A stretch of DNA of 64,000 nt, from contig JADJPW010000001.1 in assembly GCA_016713035.1 (NCBI GenBank), forward strand, positions 310,001 to 374,000, written 5' to 3'. Position numbers and translations under genes: made by a program. The notes below the pieces were generated by a model, which had not been told where the DNA came from, searched no databases, and was given only the letters and a program-made list of their open reading frames with translations. Of this stretch, positions 9,301 through 16,769 are shown one piece after another; within the stretch, counting starts at the first letter, position 1, and each line of letters starts with the position of its first letter. This DNA is from Verrucomicrobiaceae bacterium. GTDB lineage: Bacteria; Verrucomicrobiota; Verrucomicrobiia; Verrucomicrobiales; Verrucomicrobiaceae.

Positions 9301-11312
9301 CGCCTGCTGCGTCCACACCCCTGCGCTGCGCACGAAGACGTAGGCCGCCCCGGCAGCGCTCGCGCTCTCATTGGGCGTGCCCGCTCCGGCTTGCACTCCC
9401 ATTATGCTGCTGTCCTCCCTGTTGGCCCCGACGACCACCGTGTCCCCTGCGACGGCCACCGAGGTGCCGAACTGGTCCCCCGCCTGCGTGGTGCCGACGG
9501 CGGCGGGCTTCAGATAGGCCTGCTGCGTCCATACCCCGGCGCTGCGCACGAAGACGTAGGCCGCCCCGGCAGCGCTCGCGCTCTCATTGGGCGTGCCCGC
9601 TCCGGCTTGCGCCCCCGTCGTGCTGCTGTACTCCGTGGGTGCACCGACCACCACCGTGTCGCCCGCGACTGCAACTGAGCTGCCGAAATTGTCATTAACC
9701 TGCGTGGTGCCGACGGCGGCGGGCTTCAGATACGCCTGCTGCGTCCACACCCCGGCGCTACGCACAAAGACGTAGGCCGCTCCAGAACTACCCGCGCTCT
9801 CATTGGGCGTGCCCGCTCCGGCTTGCACCCCCAGAGTGCTGCTGTCCTCCCCGGAGGCTCCGACGACCACTGTGTCGCCAACCACGGCCACCGAGCGGCC
9901 GAACTGGTCCACCGCCTGCGTGGTGCCGACGGCGGCGGGCTTCAGATACGCCTGCTGCGTCCACACCCCGGCGCTGCGCACGAAGATATAGGCTGCTCCG
10001 GCATTGGCGGCGCTCTCATTGGCCGTGCCCGCTCCGGCTTGCACCCCCGTCGTGCTACTGTCCTCTCCCCATGCCCCGACGACCACCGTGTCGCCCGCGA
10101 CGGCCACCGAGCTACCAAACAGGTCCCCCGCCTGCGTGGTGCCGACGGCGGCGGGCTTCAGATAGGCCTGCTGCGTCCATACCCCGGCGCTGCGCACGAA
10201 GATATAGGCCGCTCCGGCACCGCCGGCGCTCTCATCGTGCGTGCTGTTCACCCCCGTCGTGCTGCTGTCCTCTCCCCATGCCCCGACGACCACCGTGTCG
10301 CCCGCGACGGCCACCGAGTAGCCGAATTTGTCAAACGCCTGCGTGGTGCCGACGGCAGCGGGTTTCAGGTACGCCTGCTGCGTCCACACCCCAGCGCTGC
10401 GCACGAAGATATAGGCCGCTCCGGCATCGGCGGCGTTCTCATTGGGCGTGCCCGCTCCGGCTTGCACCCCCATCGTGCTGCTGTCCTCTCCCCATGCCCC
10501 GACGACCACCGTGTCGCCCGCGACGGCCACCGAGTAGCCGAACCGGTCCCCCGCTTGTGTGCTGCCGACGGCGGCGGGCTTTAGATACGCCTGCTGGGCG
10601 ATGGGGTCAATGGTAAGCGGGTAGCGCGCGCCGCGCTCCTCGACGAGCAATCGTACGCTTTTCTCCCCCGCAGCCTCAAAACGGGAGGTGAGCACTTTGC
10701 CGTCCGCATCCCAGACCTTCAGGCCGGTGTAGTTCAGCACGGTGGTGCCTGCGGCATCGCAGAACTCAACGCCCTTGGCATCAGCGCTGACTTTCGGGCG
10801 CAGGCTGCCGCGGGTGCCCAGCAGGAAGGTCAGTTCCTCGGCGGGATCTCCCTCCGGGCGGGAGTGGATCACGTAGCCATGCTCCAAGCCGCGCGGGTCA
10901 TTGACCCACCACTCCTGCACGTCGGCATCCCACTGGTAGCTCAGGCGCTGGCCCTCGGCCTTCACGGTGGGCTTGCCGGAGACCTGGGCCTGCCGGGTGC
11001 CACGACCGTAGCTTTTCAGCTCCAGTCCCCAGGTCCAGCCTCCATCTCTCGGCGTGGCCAAAAAGCCGCGTCCATCGAACCGCGTCGTCCACTGCTGGCC
11101 CGGATTCCTCGCTTGCCACCCGCCCTCAAAGGCATGAAGGCATGACGGCCCGCCTCATACGCCGCGCGGATGCTGGACCAGTCGGACTTCGCCAATCCCT
11201 CGGGCACTTGGTCTGGCGCGATGAGCTGCTGGCTCTGCCCGCCTTGCTCCGCACAGAGCGGGGGTGCGAAGGCTAGCAGTAGTGCAAGAAAGAGGTGGCA
11301 GATGGTCTTCAT
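6358..11312 (-). CDS. Giant secreted FG-GAP / choice-of-anchor-D / alpha-beta hydrolase protein, frameshifted near N-terminus
   Basis: Corrected length is about 1648 residues. A signal peptide (MKTICHLFLALLLAFAPPLCAEQ) starts at 11312, but the frame shifts at 11129-11144, where AAGGCATG (plus strand) is present twice in tandem. Removing one copy joins GRHAF to EGGWQARNPGQQW in a single frame. Further on: seven FG-GAP-like repeats (about 234-720) each with the pattern FGxSVAVAGDTVVVGA; a choice-of-anchor D domain (about 738-840); Ig-like segments; an alpha/beta-hydrolase region with LTHGLTDNPNAPW and nucleophile motif FIGHSAGGF (about 1086-1215); and a C-terminal Asp-rich calcium-binding segment (DTDSDGIGDWEE, DSDADGMSD) before a beta-rich tail. 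It is probably cell-surface or secreted; an esterase/lipase-type activity is inferred. Whether the shift is real or an error cannot be told from one sequence. Confidence 0.8.
9100..10594 (-). repeat. Seven tandem FG-GAP-encoding DNA repeats of about 220 bases
   Basis: Within the giant protein gene, units of roughly 210-225 bases recur seven times with high DNA identity, each encoding QQAYLKPAAVGTTQ, an FGxSVAVAGDTVVVGA strand and an AGAAY(I/V)FVRSAGVWT strand. The conservation at DNA level makes copy-number change by recombination likely. Confidence 0.85.
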
Positions 11313-11385
11313 AAGCGTGGCAACATAGGAGGAGGTTTCAAATTGCACGCCTTATTGGGGCGCTGGATACAGGTATCATGTGGTC

Positions 11386-14147
11386 TCACCCCATCTCCTG
11401 CATCCGCTTCTTCTTCGGCTTGCCAGCGCTTACAAACTCCACATCCGCCGCGATGACTTTGTATTCGGGGCACATGGTGTCGGCGTCGCAGCCTTGGCCG
11501 GTGACGTTGTTCACCATGGCTTCGGGGAAGTGGAAGGTGGTGTAGAGGATGCCGGGCTTCACTTCATCGGTGACGCGGGCTTCGAGCTCGACTTCACCGC
11601 GGGCGCTGCTGAGGCGGACGCGGTCGCCTGTGCGGATGGATTTGCGCTGGGCGTCGGCGGGATTGAGGGAGAGGTAGTCCTGCACGACGATCTCGCTATT
11701 CCCGGTGCGGCGGGTCATGGTGCCGCAGTTGTAGTGCTCCAGGATGCGGCCGGTGGTGAGGATGAAGGGGAACTCGGCCCCGTTGGTCTTCAGCTCGGTG
11801 GACTCCTTCCAGTCGAAGTAATGGAAGTGGCCTTTGCCACGCGCGTGAACTGCTCTTGGTGCATGATCTGGGTGTCCACGCCGCCTTCTTTGACGGGCCA
11901 TTGCTTGCCGTTGATGTCGAGATTGGCCCAGGTGATGCCTTTGAAGAAGGGCACGATGCTGGCGACCTCGGCGAGCACGCCATCTGGCGTGTAATCGGCC
12001 TGCGGGAAGCCGAAGCGCTGCAGGACTTCGCACATGATCTGGCCGTCGGGCTTGGTGCCTTCCAGCGGCTTCACGGCGGCGTTCACGCGCTGCACACGGC
12101 GCTCGGCATTGGTGAAGGTGCCGCTCTTTTCGAGGAAGGAGGACGCGGGGAGGATGACGCTGGCGTATTTGGCCGTCTCGGTCATGAAAATCTCCTGCAC
12201 GACGAGGAACTCCAGGCTTTCCATGGCGTGACGGACGTGATGCGCATCGGGATCGGTCTGCACGACGTCTTCGCCCATGAGCCAGAGGGCCTTCAATTTG
12301 CCTTCGATGGCGGCATCAAACATCTGCGGGATCTTCCAGCCGGGTTCGGTCGGCGTGGGCGTGCCGTAGAATTCGCTGTAGCGCTTCTGCACGTCGAGAT
12401 CATTCATCTCAAAGTAGCCTGCGCCTTGATGCGGCTGGCAGCCCATGTCGGCCGCGCCTTGAACGTTGTTTTGACCACGCAGCGGGTTCACACCGACGCC
12501 GGGGCGACCGATGTTCCCGGTCATCATCGCCAAATTAGAGATGAGCATGACCGTTTTGGCTCCTTGCTCGTGTTCGGTGACACCGAGGCCGTGGAAGCTC
12601 ATGGCAGCCTCCGCGCTGGCGTATTCGATGGCGGCAGCGCGGACGGTTTCGAGCGGCACGCCGGTGATTTTTTCCAGTTCGGCCAAATCGAGTGCTTTGA
12701 GGCCGGTTTCGAACTCCTCCCAGTTTTCGCAGCGTTTGCGGACGAACTCGGTTTTCACCAAACCAGCATCAAGGATGCAGCGGGCGAACATATTGAGCAG
12801 CGCGACATTCGTGCCGGGGCGGAGCTGCAGGTGATGCTTGGCATACGGCACGAGCTCGATCTTGCGCGGGTCGATCACGATGAGCGGCGTGCCCTTCATG
12901 ATGTGCTGCTTCAGGCGTGCGCCAGTGACGGGATGTCCCTCGGTGGGATTTGCGCCGATGACCATGATGCAACGGGTGTGCTCGATGTCCTCGTAGCTGT
13001 TCGTGGCCGCGCCGGTGCCAAAGGACTTCTGCATGCCCCAGGCGGTCGGCGAATGGCAGACGCGGGCGCAGCAGTCGATGTTGTTCGTGCCCATCACATG
13101 GCGGATGAACTTCTGCATGAGGTAGTTTTCCTCGTTCGTGCAGCGTGCGGAGGAGATGCCGGCGACCGCATTGCCACCGTGCTCGTTTTTGATGCGGGTG
13201 AGGTTCGTCACGATGTGATCGTAGGCCTCGTCCCAGGTGCTTTCTTTGAAGCTGCCATCGCTCTGACGGATGAGCGGCTTGCGCAGGCGGTCCTTGTGAT
13301 TGTAGAACTTGAAGGCAAAGCGGCCCTTCAGGCAGGTGTGCGCATGATTCACCTCCGCATCGACGGGAGCCTGGATGCTGAGCACCTGATCGCCCTTCGT
13401 GGACACGTTGAGATTGCAACCGACGCCGCAGTAAGTGCAGATCGTGCGGGTCTTCTTCGTCGCCTCGATGGATTTGGAGAAAAACACGTCACTGATGGCC
13501 GAAGTCGGACAAGCCTGCGCACAAGCACCGCAACTCACGCACTCCGAGTCCGCGAAGGACTGGTCGAGGCCCTTGATGATCTTCGCGTTGAAGCCGCGAC
13601 CGTGCATGGAAAGCACATGCTGGCCCTGGATTTCATCGCAGGCACGCACACAGCGGGAGCAGTTGATGCACTTCGCGAGTTCGGAAGTCATGTAAGGATG
13701 CGAATGGTCCTTCGCACGATCCAGATGGTTCGCACCCGCCGGATAACGCACGCCACGAATGCCCACCTTCGCCGCCACGGTCTGGAGTTCGCAGTTTCCG
13801 CTCACCTCGCAGGTCAGGCAGTCCAGCGGATGGTCCGTGAGCACCAGCTCGACGATGTTTTTGCGCAGCTTCCGCACTTTTGGCGACTCCGTGAACACAT
13901 GCATGCCCGCCGCCAAAGGCGTGTGACAGCTCGCCACCACGCGGCGCGGCCCATCGGCCTGCAAAGCCACCTCCACGCTACAAACACGGCAAGCACCATA
14001 CGGTTCGAGCTGTGGCGCATCACACAGCGTCGGCACAAAGCCGCGACCTTTGTGGCGGTCGATGAAGTTGAGCAGCGTTTCGCCGGACTCGAAGCGGAGC
14101 GGTTCGCCGTCGATGAATGCGGTGAGGGTAGAGAGATCTTGGACCAT
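11386..14147 (-). CDS. fdhA: NAD-type formate dehydrogenase, molybdopterin catalytic (alpha) subunit, frameshifted near C-terminus
   Basis: Oxidises formate to CO2 and passes electrons to the FdhB subunit. Corrected length is about 919 residues, normal for the family. In order: a [2Fe-2S] domain (CDAPQLEPYGACRVC), the NuoG-type His/Cys cluster segment (DHPLDCLTCEVSGNC), two 4Fe-4S motifs (CINCSRCVRAC, CVSCGACAQAC), the catalytic-domain 4Fe-4S motif CTYCGVGC, the active-site Cys in CARVCHSPTAWG, and the FDH hallmark RGQNNVQGAADMGC. The frame breaks at 11838-11846, where minus-strand TTCACGCGCGTGG should read TTCACGCGTGG; dropping one CG joins HQEQFTR to GKGHFHYFDWKEST and the tail runs to 11386. 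I place the start at 14147 (MVQDLSTLTAFIDG); upstream codons read without homology. The partner fdhB lies 2.6 kb upstream on the same strand, beyond an islet. Confidence 0.85.
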
Positions 14148-14172
14148 GGGGGATGGGAGGATAGACTTAAAC

Positions 14173-14709
14173 TTACAGAAGTTGGCTAATTCTGACGATG
14201 AGTCCATCAGGATTGAGCAACTGAACATGACTGAAATTGGGCGGGGCTGGCATTGGCTTTTTAGCAAGCCACTCATCAATGGACTTATACTGTTCGGGGC
14301 GAGGTTTGGGGAAATAGTGAATTCCAACCAGTTTGAAGCCATCCTTTAGCAGCCATACTTCCGAAATGCCTGTGTATCGATTCCCTGAACACGGCTCAAC
14401 AGCACCTGGAGGATAAACCGTGGACTCCACACCTTCTAGTCCGCATACTGAAATGAGTTTTTCACGCTCGATTCCGTCTCCTCCTAGCGACGCAATTAAT
14501 GGCTGTAATTCATGAGCCATCTGTGATTTAGATACTCCTGAGCAACTAGCGCCAAAGGTGAGTGCCAAAAAGGCAAGCACCCCATGCGTCATCGCCTTTT
14601 GAGAGAATGGAGGCACCAAGAAACCTCCAAGCAAAGGCACAAAGGCACAAATCACCCTGAGATTTTCGATCCATGGCAACTTTGCGTACTTGCGCTTCTT
14701 TTTATCCAT
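14173..14709 (-). CDS. Lipoprotein-like protein of unknown function, paralogue of the 16297-16743 gene
   Basis: The C-terminal 130 residues follow a lipoprotein-type signal: LAFLALTFGASCS places a cysteine after a hydrophobic stretch. The ATG at 14709 overlaps the end of the preceding nucleotidyltransferase gene by eight bases (ATGGATAA), which suggests coupling; an internal ATG at 14592 (MTHGVLAF) would give a textbook lipoprotein signal and may be the true start. The mature part shares a spaced pattern with the other lipoprotein of this islet: L-x-P, LG-x-D, EKLISxCxLE, an ST pair, GISEVWLLKDG. No known family is recognised. It sits directly upstream of fdhA on the same strand. Confidence 0.6.
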   Translation of the reverse strand: MDKKKRKYAKLPWIENLRVICAFVPLLGGFLVPPFSQKAMTHGVLAFLALTFGASCSGVSKSQMAHELQPLIASLGGDGIEREKLISVCGLEGVESTVYPPGAVEPCSGNRYTGISEVWLLKDGFKLVGIHYFPKPRPEQYKSIDEWLAKKPMPAPPNFSHVQLLNPDGLIVRISQLL

Positions 14710-15061
14710 AGAGCAGCCTCCCCTCATGCATGATTTTGTAGGTCAGGGAGGATACCACGTCCTGGTATGTTTCGAACTCAGAACGAGTGTGCACCATCAC
14801 ATCCTTTGGCAAGCCGAGTCCACGCAGCGTACGATTTGCTTGGCGCACTCTCTCCAAGTTACGCTCCTGGCTGGATGGAATCACCACCACCAAATCCAGA
14901 TCACTGTCCTCCGTCGGCTCCCCCCAGGCGTAGGAGCCAAAGAGCCAGACTTGTGCAGGATGAAACTCCTCCACCAGCCGACGCGTGGCCTCTGCGATGA
15001 CAGGCTCCGCCTTCTCGCGGAGCGAGGCAGCGATGACGGTGCTGTCAGTGGCGGCGACCAT
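14702..15061 (-). CDS. MNT-type minimal nucleotidyltransferase domain protein
   Basis: A 119-residue protein of the nucleotidyltransferase (Pol-beta-like) superfamily. The signature is intact: VWLFGSYAWGEPTEDSDLDL, that is Gly-Ser, about ten residues, then Asp-x-Asp (DLD), followed by strand VVVIP. Proteins of this size act in pairs with HEPN proteins in toxin-antitoxin modules (MNT antitoxin that AMPylates the HEPN toxin), but no HEPN gene is seen next to it here; the following gene is a lipoprotein. It may be an orphan or have another role. Start is ATG with normal spacing. Upstream lies the higher-order repeat array. Confidence 0.8.
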   Translation of the reverse strand: MVAATDSTVIAASLREKAEPVIAEATRRLVEEFHPAQVWLFGSYAWGEPTEDSDLDLVVVIPSSQERNLERVRQANRTLRGLGLPKDVMVHTRSEFETYQDVVSSLTYKIMHEGRLLYG

Positions 15062-15159
15062 GGTTCAAAAGAAGATATGACGAAGATTCCTCCGCAGGTA
15101 GCCTTTGGAGAAGAAAAATCATGCGTTTTCAGTAGGTGAAGACACCGAGCAGTCCCCAG

Positions 15160-15790
15160 AGCGGTTTTGCCTGGTGGACACCGCCACTGGCAGGCCTCGA
15201 CCATGCCGCCACCTGGTTTGGATAGGCCACCTTGGTGCTCCGAGACGCCATTTCCTGATGGGAATCGGCACCTCCCAGCCTCCGGCCTGCCATTTCCTGA
15301 TGGGAATTGAGACTCTGCCTCCGTGACCATGCCGCCACCTGATGGGGTCTGACACCCCTGCGCCGCCGAGACGCCATTTCCTGACGGGAATCGGCACATC
15401 CCCGTCTCCGACCTGTCACTTCCTGATGGGAATCCGTATCTTCCTCTCTGACCATGCCGTCACCTGATAGGTCCTGACACCTCCGTGCCGCCGAAATGCC
15501 ATTTCCTGATGGTAAATGACACCTGCCAGTCACCGACCTGTCACTTCCTGATGGGAATCCGTACTCTGCCACCCTGACCATGCCGCAACCTGATGGGTGC
15601 TGACACACCCGAGCCTCCGAGACGCCATTTCCTGATGGGAAATGACACCTGCCAGCCTCCGACCTGTCACTTCCTGATTCGTCCAGTCACTCACACCGCA
15701 GCGAGTCGCCACCACCCAATAGGAATTCCCGTTCCCGACCTTCCGACCTGCCAGTTCCTCATGGGAATCCACGCCTCCGAGCCATCTCCT
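15160..15790. repeat. Degenerate 42-bp tandem repeat organised in 126-bp higher-order units
   Basis: About fourteen related units of roughly 42 bases, each with a core like CATTTCCTGATGGGAA or CCGCCACCTGATGGG. Three unit types alternate in a fixed order, giving a larger period: the CCATGCCGCCACCTG type starts at 15201, 15327, 15452 and 15578, i.e. 125-126 bases apart, with a decayed further copy near 15704. The repeats are diverged, more so at the right end. All three minus-strand frames stay open for 100 or more codons, a simple result of a repeat unit divisible by three; I see no signal, start site or fold that supports a protein. No identical repeats or unique spacers, so not CRISPR. Confidence 0.85.
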
Positions 15791-15883
15791 TGCAGGAGGT
15801 CGGCGCTTTTTGAAACCGCAGACGCTCCGCCCATCCAGGCCCCATGGAGTTGCATGCATGTCTCCCGAATAACTTGAATTATT

Positions 15884-16044
15884 ATGCTTCGCGTCGTGAG
15901 GTTTTGTGATTTTTTTAACCGCTCATTCGACGCTGACCCGACGCTAATCCCAAACCAAATATCAGCGTCATATTAGCGTCATATCAGCGGTTTAGATTCC
16001 CATCTTCATCTCATGAATTCACAAATCATGATGAAGCGAAGCAT
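15884..16044. promoter_or_regulatory. Nested dyad with six hexamers phased every 11 bp
   Basis: In an AT-rich gap of the islet, hexamers ACCGCT (15918), GACGCT (15929) and GACGCT (15940) start exactly 11 bases apart; after an 18-base centre, AGCGTC (15964), AGCGTC (15975) and AGCGGT (15986) mirror them, again 11 apart. The full inner dyad is AACCGCT (15917) to AGCGGTT (ends 15992). An outer inverted pair ATGCTTCGC (15884-15892) and GCGAAGCAT (16036-16044) brackets it, though not on the same centre. One-turn phasing fits cooperative binding of a multi-subunit protein on one face of the helix: operator, recombination site or origin-like iterons are all possible. The protein is unknown. Confidence 0.6.
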
Positions 16045-16300
16045 ACAACGAACGCGAATGGGGCGCTGGAACCTCATCGGGTGCCAGCCGAAACGAATAC
16101 GGTGCCGCCTGAATCGGCTGCCGAAGCAGCAGGCCGCACTCTTTGACAAGGGTCTTCAGCTTGCGGAGGTTTTGGGGCGTCTCGGGAAGGGATAGGTCCA
16201 CATGTCAGTCCGAATCGCCCGCATTGCCGATGAGAATGGCCTCAAGCCCATGCTTTTGCATGGCTTGCAAGACCGCTCTAAGCAAAGGGGTGGCGTTCAT
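16019..16300 (-). pseudogene. Relic of a nucleotidyltransferase-like gene (DUF6036-type)
   Basis: Read on the minus strand from an ATG at 16300 the sequence gives NATPLLRAVLQAMQKHGLEA then ILIGNAGDSD, a stop, and in the same frame DLSLPETPQNLRKLKTLVKE. This resembles small sugar/antitoxin-type nucleotidyltransferases in which a (V/I)G-N-A glycine loop is followed by an Asp-x-Asp motif and a helix of the TPxNLRKLK type. The stretch between loop and DLSL is shortened and holds the in-frame stop, so the gene is dead. The ATG overlaps the stop of the preceding lipoprotein gene (ATGA), showing they were once coupled. Confidence 0.55.
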
Positions 16301-16743
16301 GGATTACTAAGCGGTAGTTTCTCAGATCGGTATTGAATCCGGCCCTTCGAGTCTAGAAAAGAAATGCCGTTATACCATTTCGTTCGGGATGGCGGTTCGG
16401 CTGCTCCAAAAGGCAATTTGTCACAGTGAATAGTCGATGCAGACTCCATTGGCGTAACCATCCTCCAACCGCGAGAGTAAAAACTGAATCTAGCCACAAC
16501 TTGCGCCCCATCAGGCAGCTTCCAGATTTCAGTTACACCTCCCCAACCTCCTCTGAGGCCCTGGTGAAAACGTGTTGAGCTTATGGACTCCAGTTTGCAT
16601 TCGGAAATAAATTCCTTGCTGCGCAAAGGCAAGTCCGCCCCGAGTCGCCGAAGTGTCGGAGTTAGCCCATGTTCTTCCTGGGTTGTTTCGCAACTGGTGA
16701 GAACCACCAGCCAAAACAAGGGGAGCCATGATCTAATCCTCAT
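16297..16743 (-). CDS. Lipoprotein of unknown function, paralogue of the 14173-14709 gene
   Basis: A 148-residue protein with a lipoprotein signal (MRIRSWLPLFWLVVLTSCE; cleavage before the Cys). I chose ATG 16743 over a TTG at 16755 since it gives the classic short signal. The mature part carries LTPTLRRLGADLPL, EFISECKLESISST and TEIWKLPDG, which line up with LQPLIASLGGDG, EKLISVCGLEGVEST and SEVWLLKDG of the other islet lipoprotein, so the two are paralogues. No known family or catalytic motif is recognised. It lies just downstream of fdhB on the same strand (26 bases) and is coupled to the decayed nucleotidyltransferase that follows. Confidence 0.6.
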   Translation of the reverse strand: MRIRSWLPLFWLVVLTSCETTQEEHGLTPTLRRLGADLPLRSKEFISECKLESISSTRFHQGLRGGWGGVTEIWKLPDGAQVVARFSFYSRGWRMVTPMESASTIHCDKLPFGAAEPPSRTKWYNGISFLDSKGRIQYRSEKLPLSNP

Positions 16744-16769
16744 ATTATGTGGCAACAGTGATCAGTGTA

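Noticed and set aside
11856..14189. 777-residue open frame on the plus strand opposite fdhA
   Set aside because: It mirrors the GC-rich codon pattern of fdhA; no domain, signal or motif; fdhA on the other strand is clearly coding.
15129..15608. Minus-strand frame over the 42-bp repeats as a repeat protein
   Set aside because: All three frames are open because the repeat unit is divisible by three; no start context, signal peptide or conserved frame is seen.
15160..15790. CRISPR array
   Set aside because: Units are diverged along their whole length, with no identical repeats and no unique spacers of constant length; no cas genes.
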